Assembly (NCBI GenBank): GCA_028709135.1
Contig: JAQVXN010000106.1
Location: forward strand, 1-6,585
DNA: 6,585 nt
Direction of reading: 5' to 3'
From: Bacteroidaceae bacterium
Lineage (GTDB): Bacteria; Bacteroidota; Bacteroidia; Bacteroidales; Bacteroidaceae
In this document: in pieces, positions 1-6,585 of the stretch
Position numbering within the stretch: position 1 is the stretch's first letter
Layout of the letters: each line of letters begins with the position of its first letter
The notes under the pieces: model-generated
Databases searched by the model: none
What the model was told of the DNA's origin: nothing
The model's input: only the letters and a program-made list of their open reading frames with translations
Made by a program: the position numbers and the translations under genes

Positions 1-619
1 CTGTTTTTTTATTAAAGATCCATTCGTCAAGTTCAAATGTAAAAAAGCGGTTTCCAAAAGTCTTCGTAAATAATTCTTTACTTCCACGCAGTATAAGAAC
101 TTCTTTAGGTTGTAAGTTTGCAAAAAGTTTGCCAATATAGTCAATGGTACCTTCGGCAACGGCAAATTCTCCGGTTGAAATATCGAGTAGAGAAAGACCG
201 CAAGAACCTTGGGCGATGTTAATGGCAGCAAGAAAATTGTTTTCTTTGCTATTAAGAACATTGTCTGTGAGAGCTATTCCTGGGGTTACAAGTTCTGTGA
301 TGCCCCGTTTTACTAATTTTTTTGCTAGTTTGGGATCTTCAAGCTGGTCACAGATTGCAACGCGATGGCCTGCACGGATCAACTTAGGTAGGTAGTTGTC
401 TAACGCATGATGAGGGAAACCTGCCATTTTAATTTCTTGTGCTTTTCCCTTATTGCTGCGGTGTGTGAGTGTGATGCCCAAAACTCCGGCTGCAGTTACT
501 GCGTCTTCCTGATAAGTTTCGTAGAAGTCTCCGCAGCGGAAAAGAAGAATGGCATCCGGGTGCTTTGCTTTTAAAGTCCGAAATTGTGCCATCATCGGGG
601 TTAGTGCATCTTCTGCCAT
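1..619 (-). CDS. mutS: DNA mismatch repair protein MutS, N-terminal 206 codons (3' part beyond window)
   Basis: MutS recognises mispaired and looped-out bases and starts methyl-independent or MutL-dependent repair in the cytoplasm. Seen here: the start is the ATG at 619-617, followed by the usual family opening (TPMM at residues 7-10). The mismatch-reading Phe-x-Glu motif is intact in GDFYE (F32, E34), in the Bacteroidales wording FRCGDFYE. MAGFPHHALDNYLPKL and VAICDQLEDP follow, completing domain I. The connector domain II then begins, with KENNFLAAI and LDISTGEF. The frame is open from 619 to position 2, so the clamp, lever and ATPase domains (about three quarters of a family length near 850-900 residues) lie outside the window. 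No Shine-Dalgarno sequence precedes the ATG; the upstream bases are A-rich. The gene follows cysS on the same strand after a 147-base gap holding a candidate promoter. Identity is near certain; intactness downstream cannot be judged. Confidence 0.97.
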   Translation of the reverse strand, partial: MAEDALTPMMAQFRTLKAKHPDAILLFRCGDFYETYQEDAVTAAGVLGITLTHRSNKGKAQEIKMAGFPHHALDNYLPKLIRAGHRVAICDQLEDPKLAKKLVKRGITELVTPGIALTDNVLNSKENNFLAAINIAQGSCGLSLLDISTGEFAVAEGTIDYIGKLFANLQPKEVLILRGSKELFTKTFGNRFFTFELDEWIFNKKT

Positions 620-644
620 TTGTATTTGAAATTTTTTGTACAAA

Positions 645-676
645 CAAAATTACAAAAAAAGTCTGATTCGTGCAAT
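645..676 (-). promoter_or_regulatory. Candidate Bacteroidota-type promoter for mutS
   Basis: Read on the minus strand, TAATTTTG at 652-645 matches the Bacteroidota -7 consensus TAnnTTTG exactly. ATTG at 676-673 matches the -33 TTTG box in three of four bases, with the usual 20-base spacer. Transcription would begin about 15-20 bases before the mutS ATG at 619, giving a very short leader. The DNA is A+T-rich, so a chance match is possible. The placement and spacing still suggest that mutS need not depend on read-through from cysS. Confidence 0.5.
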
Positions 677-766
677 TTTTGTATTGAATGACGGTTTGTG
701 TGCAAAAAGATTCTCTTTAAATATATCGCCAATGGAGAATGAGCACATAATGTATAATAAGTGTTT

Positions 767-2251
767 TTATTTATCCAATTTCCATGTGGCGCCATCTTTT
801 GTGTCTTTAATCTCAAAACCAAGTTTTGATAACTCGTTGCGGATCTCATCACTTGTAGTCCAATCCTTTTTCGCTTTGGCTTCGTTCCGAATTTGCAGTA
901 ACAGATCAACCGTTTTACTGAAAGCTTCCTCACGTTCGTTGCTGCTTGCTGTTTCCATCTTTAGTCCCAAGATGTCAAATGCAAAAGTTTTAAAAATAGA
1001 TTGTAAAGCTTCTAGTGCTTTGGGCTTGATAGTTTGCTGCTTGTTGATCAACTGATTAATAAGATGGCAGGCATCGAAGAGATGGCTGATAACAATAGGT
1101 GAATTGAGATCGTCGTTCATGGCGTCATAGCACTTTTCACGCAATTCATCTGTATAGGTTTCAGTAATTTGTCCGTTATCGGAAGGAATGATTTTTTCTA
1201 ATGCATTGATTCCGTCCATGAGTCTGTCTAATCCTTTATGGCTGGCTTTAAGGGCGTCATTGCTGAAATCGACCGTGCTGCGATAGTGTGCTTGAAGAAT
1301 AAAGAAACGGATGGTCATGGGCGAGTAAGCTTCATCAAGACTTGCATGTGAACCAGTAAAAAATTGTTGTAAAGTGATGAAGTTGTTAAGACTTTTCCCC
1401 ATTTTTTGCCCATTAATGGTTATCATATTATTGTGCATCCAGTAGTGAACCATTTGATCGCCTTGACTAGCTACGGATTGAGCTATTTCACATTCGTGGT
1501 GAGGAAAAATGAGGTCCATTCCACCACCGTGAATATCAAAATGAGAACCAAGATATTTGCGACCCATGGCGGTGCATTCACAATGCCATCCTGGAAAACC
1601 TTTACTCCAAGGGCTTGGCCAACGCATAATATGTTGTGGTTCTGCTTTCTTCCAAAGTGCAAAGTCTACTTGGTTCCGTTTTTCACTAACACCAGCAAGC
1701 TCGCGTGATTGATTAATAACGTCATCCAAGTTGCGATTAGAAAGAATGCCGTAGTGATATTTTTGATTATATTTTTCAACATCAAAATAAATGCTACCTT
1801 GACTTTCATATGCAAAGCCGTTTGCCAGAATCTCCTTGACTAGTTGTTCCTGTTCAATAATGTGACCGCTGGCAAGTGGCTCAATGCTGGGTGGCAATAC
1901 GTTAAGAGCTGACATAGCCTGATGGAAACGATTTGTATAGTATTGGGCGACTTCCATCGGTTCCAATTGTTCTAAACGCGCTTTTTTAGCTATTTTATCT
2001 TCACCTTCATCTGCGTCGTGTTCTAAATGCCCGACATCAGTGATATTGCGTACATAACGCACCTTATAACCAATATGTTGCAAATATCGGAAAAGCAAAT
2101 CAAACGTGATAGCAGGTCGGGCATGTCCCAAATGTGCATCACCATAGACCGTCGGTCCACAAACATACATACCTACGTATCCTTTATGTAGGGGCACGAA
2201 TTCTTCTTTCTTGCGAGAGAGCGTGTTATAAATTTGAAGTTTCTGTTCCAT
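767..2251 (-). CDS. cysS: Cysteinyl-tRNA synthetase
   Basis: This class I aminoacyl-tRNA synthetase activates cysteine with ATP and loads it onto tRNA-Cys in the cytoplasm. Its 494 residues are close to the usual 460-500. The signature HIGH motif is HLGH at 40-43, after CGPTVYGD. The KMSKS loop is KMGKS at 283-287. The four zinc ligands that select the cysteine thiol in the E. coli enzyme correspond here to C31, C226 (in WHCEC), H251 and E255 (in PHHECE), and all are present. FDIHGGGMDL at 238-247 is also diagnostic. The C-terminal helical tRNA-binding region runs from about 330 to the end, including a charged SKTVDLLLQIRNEAKAKKDW stretch. The ATG at 2251 is chosen because homologues start with the same MEQ...IYNTL opening and a consensus -7 box lies just upstream. 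The gene stands between a terminator and mutS, apparently with its own promoter. No defects are seen. Confidence 0.99.
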   Translation of the reverse strand: MEQKLQIYNTLSRKKEEFVPLHKGYVGMYVCGPTVYGDAHLGHARPAITFDLLFRYLQHIGYKVRYVRNITDVGHLEHDADEGEDKIAKKARLEQLEPMEVAQYYTNRFHQAMSALNVLPPSIEPLASGHIIEQEQLVKEILANGFAYESQGSIYFDVEKYNQKYHYGILSNRNLDDVINQSRELAGVSEKRNQVDFALWKKAEPQHIMRWPSPWSKGFPGWHCECTAMGRKYLGSHFDIHGGGMDLIFPHHECEIAQSVASQGDQMVHYWMHNNMITINGQKMGKSLNNFITLQQFFTGSHASLDEAYSPMTIRFFILQAHYRSTVDFSNDALKASHKGLDRLMDGINALEKIIPSDNGQITETYTDELREKCYDAMNDDLNSPIVISHLFDACHLINQLINKQQTIKPKALEALQSIFKTFAFDILGLKMETASSNEREEAFSKTVDLLLQIRNEAKAKKDWTTSDEIRNELSKLGFEIKDTKDGATWKLDK

Positions 2252-2272
2252 ATCAAATCGGTTTCACTTCTG

Positions 2273-2304
2273 CAAAGGTACGGCTTTTAATCAATATTTT
2301 ACAG
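2273..2304 (-). promoter_or_regulatory. Bacteroidota-type promoter for cysS
   Basis: On the minus strand, TACCTTTG at 2280-2273 is a perfect and very typical Bacteroidota -7 element (TAnnTTTG). The expected -33 position, 20 bases upstream at 2304-2301, reads CTGT, a poor match to TTTG. A better TTTG at 2311-2308 is too far away, with a 27-base spacer. The start of transcription would fall about 15-20 bases before the cysS ATG at 2251. The location directly downstream of a terminator supports a real promoter. Confidence 0.7.
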
Positions 2305-2329
2305 TTGCAAATGAGTTAATTTAAACGAT

Positions 2330-2374
2330 AAAAATAACAAACAGCCTTTCCTTTTTGAGGTAAGACTGTTTGTT
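2330..2374 (-). terminator. Strong intrinsic terminator after the oxidoreductase gene
   Basis: On the minus strand, AACAAACAGTCTT (2374-2362) pairs with AAGGCTGTTTGTT (2348-2336) over 13 base pairs, with a single G-U wobble. The intervening 13 bases can add a CCT/AGG extension closed by a CAAAA loop, past an A-A mismatch. The stem is followed at once by ATTTTTAT (2335-2328), the U-tract expected for rho-independent termination in this direction. The plus-strand side is followed by ATAAAAGG, so it would not work as a terminator for a plus-strand transcript. It lies 53 bases after the stop codon at 2428. Confidence 0.9.
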
Positions 2375-2427
2375 ATAAAAGGTGTAAATGCGCTATTTTG
2401 AACCTAAATAAGAATTCGCATAAAAAT

Positions 2428-3690
2428 TTAGGAGTGCTTGTCGAGAGTAATCGTTTGTCCTGAAATCCGGCTTCGTTCCCCTTCAAAACAGATGCGGTGA
2501 CTTTCTATGGAGTCATCAATTGGAGTTGGAAACGGTTTGTGTTCTTTCCCGATTGCGTGGATGAAATCTTCGAATATCTTCAAATCGGCTCCAGCATGAT
2601 AGGGCTTTTTCAAGGCCTCCGTGAAGTCAAAAACTTCCTGATGGTGATTTTTGAAAATATTGACACTAACTTTCTTTTCGTCACTGATAATTTCGCCTTC
2701 AGTGAGTTGAATTCTCGTAGAGCGGAATTCAAATTGTGTAAAGATGTCCATTGACATGAAAATGGTCGTTTTGTCCTCCATTTCCATGAGTAGTACTTGA
2801 TTATCTACTACATCGTTATCACAATGGTAGACGCATCGTCCATGTGGACCTTCTTTTAATTCTTGTTGAATAGCGTCTTCGATGGTTTTTCCTTTAGGCA
2901 CATCGAAATTTCTGATCCATTCACGGCGGCGCCAATAAAGATCTATAGCAGAGAAAGGACAGGTTTGTTCTACTTTGCAGTCAATACAACGTAAAGCAGA
3001 ACCCTTCGGGGCATTTTCTTTTGTAAACCAACGTAGAGATCCGAACGATGAGAGTCGGCTGCAATTGCTGCCTGTGAGCCAGAGAAGAAAGTCTACATCA
3101 TGGCAACATTTAGCTAGTAGCATGGGGTTACTTTCTTTTTCGCGGTTCATAATGCCACGTACATAACTGTGCGTGTCTCTGTCGATGCCAACGCCCTCTG
3201 TGTGATTGATCGAAATGATTTTTCCCAACTTACCCGAATCAACGAGTTCCTTAATTTTAAGGAAACAGGGATGATAACGCATTACATGACAAATCCCGAC
3301 TAAAAGATTTGCTTTTCTGGCGGCGTCTGCGATTTGTTTACATTCGTTCAACGTTTGAGCAATAGGTTTCTCAAGTAGAATATGATAACCATGTTGAATC
3401 GCTAACATGCTGGGCTCAAAGTGCTTATTTTCTGGAGTACAAATGATAGCAGCGTCAGCACGAACAGACTTTTTAAAAAAACAAGTATAATCGCTAAAGC
3501 GATTTTGTTGGGGAACATGAAAAAGATCAGCCAGAGCATTTCTCCGAAATTCATTAGGTTCAACGACGGCTACGAGGATCACTTCTTCAGGATGCTCCAA
3601 CACGTAATGCATATAAGTACGCATACGGTTGCCCGCTCCAATAGCAACTATTGAAACGGGACTGTGTGTACTTTTATTTTGTGAGATCAT
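2428..3690 (-). CDS. Gfo/Idh/MocA-family NAD(P)-dependent oxidoreductase with a cysteine-rich insert
   Basis: Enzymes of this family oxidise or reduce a sugar or polyol hydroxyl using NAD(P). At 420 residues it is somewhat long for the family. The N-terminal Rossmann fold shows the nucleotide-binding loop GAGNRMR (18-24), then TPENKH (85-90) and the family lysine in EKP (K108). The C-terminal substrate domain carries the HDxD signature (H197, D198, D200, in KCCHDVD). An insert follows with C235-x2-C238-x5-C244 (in LRCIDC and TCPFSA), and later C286-x3-C290, a pattern recognisable from a subset of the family. No signal peptide, Tat motif or membrane segment is seen, so a cytoplasmic location is inferred. 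The ATG at 3690 is set by the Rossmann start and overlaps the TGA of the upstream DUF1080 gene in ATGA, implying translational coupling and a linked role. The substrate is unknown; a glycoside or 3-keto sugar is the best guess. A GH109 glycosidase is less likely because the usual export signal is absent. Confidence 0.92.
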   Translation of the reverse strand: MISQNKSTHSPVSIVAIGAGNRMRTYMHYVLEHPEEVILVAVVEPNEFRRNALADLFHVPQQNRFSDYTCFFKKSVRADAAIICTPENKHFEPSMLAIQHGYHILLEKPIAQTLNECKQIADAARKANLLVGICHVMRYHPCFLKIKELVDSGKLGKIISINHTEGVGIDRDTHSYVRGIMNREKESNPMLLAKCCHDVDFLLWLTGSNCSRLSSFGSLRWFTKENAPKGSALRCIDCKVEQTCPFSAIDLYWRRREWIRNFDVPKGKTIEDAIQQELKEGPHGRCVYHCDNDVVDNQVLLMEMEDKTTIFMSMDIFTQFEFRSTRIQLTEGEIISDEKKVSVNIFKNHHQEVFDFTEALKKPYHAGADLKIFEDFIHAIGKEHKPFPTPIDDSIESHRICFEGERSRISGQTITLDKHS

Positions 3691-6585
3691 TTGATTTTAT
3701 TATTCTTCTTACTTAAATCAAGAATTCTTATATTGCGAAATTTAACTCCGGCACCGTGACCGCAGAAACTAATATAGCCGTCCTTATTGAAGAGCCCCGG
3801 ATGGTTTTTGTGATCAACAGTGTATGGATTGTGCTCGGATCCGTCGGGAGCAATATTGTGTCCTTTGCAGGCATCACGAATATTTCCTTCATTAATGACC
3901 TGCCCATTTACTGTTACTTTTACGTGATCACCGATAAATTCAATTTCTTCCGTATTCCAAGTGCCGAGAGGTCCAAATTTAACGTGTTTTGGAACAATAA
4001 TTCCATATACGGCACCATGTTGCTGATAAGGTTGTAAACCTTGATAGATAGGATCATCATGATCAAGGATTTGTATTTCCATTCCGTCGTAAGCGGCATC
4101 GCTTCCAATATTGGTACGTACACCAACACCATTGTTTACTCCAGGTACGGCAAAGCAAAATTCAAAGCGATAGATGAAGTCTTTATATTTTTTCTTTGTA
4201 TAAAGGTTTCCCGTGCCGCCATAGTTTGCTGAAACATAAATGTTACCGTCAATAGGCACATAATCTGTTGTGTTACCTTGCCATTTCTCTAAAGAGCGTC
4301 CATCAAAAAGAACTTCAAAGCCGGCTTTCTTTTCCTCTTCAGGTAACGTGAACACTGGAGTAGATGGGAGCTCGTTAACAAGTACATTGCGTATGCTAGC
4401 ACTACCTTCCTTCGTAAGTAGCTGTATAAAACCGGTATTGTTGATTGGTTTTGAATCCGGCGTATTTTTGATGATTGCATTTTCAGCTACTTTAACTCCG
4501 TTTGATTCAACGAAGATACGGTCGTTAATAACCTTTACATATAAGGTGTTCCAATCACCTGCGTTGATAGCCCCTGCAGTATTTTGTTTGTCTTGATAAA
4601 CCATTGTGACGCCGGCTTTTCCATCCAAATAGATAGCAGGCATACTGCGTACGCTGAGAGTACTTTTACTATCTGATTTCCAGTCTAGATACATTTCAAA
4701 GTTCTCATATTTTTTGGGTAAGCTGAACGCTTTCTTAGCTGTGACTTCAGTAATTCCAGTAGTTAATGGCTCATAGCCTTTTTCGCCAAACTTAGGAAGA
4801 ATTCCTGAAATTTCATCTACAGCATAACCTGCATCGGCATTGCTTTTCTGTGCACGAAATACATCCTGTGCTTTTTGAAGCAGTTTCTTAATGGTGAAAC
4901 CTTTTTGGAGTTCTGTATTTTTTGAGATGATGTCTTTAACTGTCATTGCAGCTGTAAAAGAAGTATTTGCATTGTCCAGATAGTTCGAAGCTAGCATTAG
5001 TGAAGGCAAAGTTTGACTTTCGGTTAAAGCAGAAATGAGCGCATTTTTAACGTTGTCTGAAGGATTCAGTTCTAAAGCACGACGATACAGTTCATACTTA
5101 TTGATACTGGAACTGTTTGCAGTTCTAACAATTGTAATGTAGCGGCTTAAAACGGCATCTTTGGAAGCTTCGTTTTCTTTTGCCAAATTATAAAGAACTT
5201 CAATCATTCCCGGATTGTTTACTTTCAAGAGCGATTGGAATGCTGCATCCTTTGTGGCGGCTTTACCATATTCTTCTTGTAGTTTGGAGATAGCACTATT
5301 GTTTCCAGCTTGAGCTAAAAGAGGATAATAAAGAGTGGCGTTTGCAGAGTTTTGAAGACGATTGGCGATTAAGTTATACTGATTGTCTGCGGTTTCATCT
5401 TGAATAGCATTTTGGGCGGCTTTTTGCAGTTTTGTTGTTTCAGCGCCGCTTGCCTTTTCCATAAGGTCACAAATCTGATTAAAATTATCTGCTTTAACCA
5501 CACCTTTCAATGCGTTGTAAGCTTCATCTTTAATAGTTGCGTTATCAGAATTCATCATGCTTAGAACCTTGCCATAAGCACTGTAGATATGTCTGGTGGA
5601 TGCTAATTTGAGTGCTTCTGCTTGTGTGGCGGGAGAAGTGGAACTTAATGCTTGAATGACGCCATCGTTGATTTTTCCATTGAATGCAATTAGAGCATCA
5701 TTTGCTTGTGGAGCATATTTGCTGTCAAGCATAGAAATCAGTGCAGAGAGGGCTTCTTCTCCTCCAATTTGACCAGCGCTAAAAATGGCAGCTTTGACTA
5801 AATTTTCATTATCAGATTTCATGGCGCCGTTTACGATACCAATTTTGTTTGTAAGATGGTTATTGCCCAACCATGATACAACATCTGTTTTTGCATCAGT
5901 AGGAAGAGAATTGAATTTATTGGTTATTTGATCAATAATTTCGTCTCCGGCAAAGTCTTTGGCAAAGAAAAGAGCCGTGTTGCGATATTGGATGTTTGGA
6001 TCCTTGAGTGCTGCGAGAATATTCTTAGCAGCATTCTTTTTATCAGATTTCAGTAAAAGGCGCAACCCGGCGCAGCGAATGGCTTGCTTATCGCTCTTTA
6101 AAAGTTGTTTTGCTGCACATCTAACGGCTTTTGCATCATTCAGGTTGTTTAATAATTGGAGATAGCAGTCAGTAGCTCCTGTGTTTTCAAGAGCAAAATT
6201 CTTTTGTTTGGCAGCTTTTTGCAATTCTTTGATAGAGGCAGAAGATCCGCAAACGGTAAGTGCATTGTAAACGGACGTCAGTGTTTTTGCATCGGCTCCT
6301 TTTAACCAGCTTAGAAGGATAGGTTCAACGCCTTTCAATTTTTTGAAATAAGCAAGATAGGCTAAAGAACTTTTTGGTGCTTTTTCTTCTTTCATCAGGT
6401 TAATGATTTCATTGTCGATGCCTGGAGTTGCAGCCAGACCACGTATGGCATAATCCTGAAGATAAGAGTCACTAAGGTATTTTTCAAAAACCGGGGCCTC
6501 ATTACTTGTGGCGCATTTTTGAAGTTGCGACATTAAAAAAGCTTGGTTGGCCTTGTGTGTGCATTGTTCCAAACCGTCAATGAGT
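3687..6585 (-). CDS. Large HEAT-repeat protein with tandem concanavalin-like domains, the last a DUF1080 domain (N-terminus beyond window)
   Basis: The frame is open from 6584 to the TGA at 3687, giving 965 residues, numbered here from the first complete codon. Residues 1 to about 600 are alpha-helical repeats of HEAT type, each helix pair close to 30-40 residues and rich in Ala and Leu (for example AAIFSAGQIGGEEALSALI). Residues about 614-739 look like a diverged concanavalin-like domain (YENFEMYLDW, then AGDWNTLYVKV and a closing IRNVLVNEL). Residues about 754-960 form a standard DUF1080 domain (PF06439), with FDG at 760-762, W768, NNGVGVRT, EIQILD (E836, Q838, D841) and the closing FRNIRILDL. 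DUF1080 proteins include hydrolases and hydratases/lyases acting on 3-keto-glycosides; they are usually exported, but the signal region is not visible. The TTG at 6572 could be read as a start, but the repeat frame continues upstream (Leu-Ile-Asp-Gly), so the gene is truncated by the window. The stop overlaps the oxidoreductase start. Exact substrate unknown. Confidence 0.92.
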   Translation of the reverse strand, partial: LIDGLEQCTHKANQAFLMSQLQKCATSNEAPVFEKYLSDSYLQDYAIRGLAATPGIDNEIINLMKEEKAPKSSLAYLAYFKKLKGVEPILLSWLKGADAKTLTSVYNALTVCGSSASIKELQKAAKQKNFALENTGATDCYLQLLNNLNDAKAVRCAAKQLLKSDKQAIRCAGLRLLLKSDKKNAAKNILAALKDPNIQYRNTALFFAKDFAGDEIIDQITNKFNSLPTDAKTDVVSWLGNNHLTNKIGIVNGAMKSDNENLVKAAIFSAGQIGGEEALSALISMLDSKYAPQANDALIAFNGKINDGVIQALSSTSPATQAEALKLASTRHIYSAYGKVLSMMNSDNATIKDEAYNALKGVVKADNFNQICDLMEKASGAETTKLQKAAQNAIQDETADNQYNLIANRLQNSANATLYYPLLAQAGNNSAISKLQEEYGKAATKDAAFQSLLKVNNPGMIEVLYNLAKENEASKDAVLSRYITIVRTANSSSINKYELYRRALELNPSDNVKNALISALTESQTLPSLMLASNYLDNANTSFTAAMTVKDIISKNTELQKGFTIKKLLQKAQDVFRAQKSNADAGYAVDEISGILPKFGEKGYEPLTTGITEVTAKKAFSLPKKYENFEMYLDWKSDSKSTLSVRSMPAIYLDGKAGVTMVYQDKQNTAGAINAGDWNTLYVKVINDRIFVESNGVKVAENAIIKNTPDSKPINNTGFIQLLTKEGSASIRNVLVNELPSTPVFTLPEEEKKAGFEVLFDGRSLEKWQGNTTDYVPIDGNIYVSANYGGTGNLYTKKKYKDFIYRFEFCFAVPGVNNGVGVRTNIGSDAAYDGMEIQILDHDDPIYQGLQPYQQHGAVYGIIVPKHVKFGPLGTWNTEEIEFIGDHVKVTVNGQVINEGNIRDACKGHNIAPDGSEHNPYTVDHKNHPGLFNKDGYISFCGHGAGVKFRNIRILDLSKKNNKIK

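Noticed and set aside
742..766. Possible terminator hairpin just after cysS
   Set aside because: The inverted repeat around CACATAATGTATAATAAGTG has several mismatches, pairs almost only A-T, and has no U-tract on the minus strand, so I do not call a cysS terminator.
144..1055. Plus-strand open frames opposite mutS and cysS, and short minus-strand frames around 450-933
   Set aside because: They lie in shadow frames of mutS and cysS or run across the intergenic gap, and their translations resemble no family I recognise.
2330..2374. The inverted repeat as a bidirectional terminator or a transposon end
   Set aside because: The plus-strand side lacks a U-tract and there is no convergent gene. 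No transposase, target duplication or second copy is present in the window.
2428..3690. Assignment of the oxidoreductase as a GH109 alpha-N-acetylgalactosaminidase
   Set aside because: GH109 enzymes share the Gfo/Idh/MocA fold but usually carry a Tat or lipoprotein export signal. This protein has none, and its cysteine-rich insert points to a different subfamily.
3756..4596. Plus-strand open frames opposite the DUF1080 domain, some with hydrophobic stretches
   Set aside because: They are antisense to a well-supported domain. The apparent membrane-like segments come from the complement of the coding strand.
6570..6572. TTG at 6572 as the start codon of the large DUF1080 protein
   Set aside because: The frame stays open to the window edge (codons for Leu-Ile-Asp-Gly precede it), the HEAT-like repeat is already under way, and there is no promoter or initiation signal. 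The gene is truncated by the window.
1..6585. CRISPR array, tRNA, rRNA, riboswitch or mobile element
   Set aside because: No spaced direct repeats, cloverleaf, conserved RNA motif or recombinase was found on either strand. The two gaps of 147 and 176 bases are accounted for by promoters and a terminator.

Overview
The window is a compact stretch of chromosome, probably from a member of the Bacteroidales (phylum Bacteroidota). Three things suggest this: the MutS and CysS sequences have Bacteroides-type wording (FRCGDFYE, HLGHARP, PHHECE, KMGKS); both promoters I can find use the Bacteroidota -7 consensus TAnnTTTG; and start codons lack a Shine-Dalgarno sequence. The DNA is A+T-rich. All four genes lie on the minus strand, so transcription runs from high to low coordinates.

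Layout in transcription order: (1) 6585-3687, a very large protein, cut by the window edge at its N-terminus, made of HEAT-like helical repeats, then a diverged concanavalin-like domain, then a canonical DUF1080 (PF06439) domain; (2) 3690-2428, a Gfo/Idh/MocA-family NAD(P)-dependent oxidoreductase whose ATG overlaps the previous stop in an ATGA junction; (3) a strong intrinsic terminator at 2374-2330; (4) a cysS promoter and cysS (2251-767), cysteinyl-tRNA synthetase; (5) a candidate mutS promoter and the first 206 codons of mutS (619 to the window edge), the mismatch-recognition ATPase.

The window has two parts. Genes 1 and 2 form a translationally coupled unit that probably handles a sugar or glycoside. 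DUF1080 proteins and Gfo/Idh/MocA oxidoreductases are the two enzyme types of the 3-keto-glycoside route described in Bacteroides and other bacteria, in which a sugar is oxidised at C3 and the glycosidic bond is then broken by elimination and hydration. That role is inferred here from domains and linkage. cysS and mutS are housekeeping genes, insulated from the sugar module by the terminator and each apparently with its own promoter and a very short leader.

There is no mobile element, CRISPR array, RNA gene or phage signature. The only non-coding stretches are 620-766 and 2252-2427. The most interesting content is the domain architecture of the large HEAT/DUF1080 protein and its coupling to a cysteine-rich oxidoreductase. 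I do not see a clearly new system beyond that.
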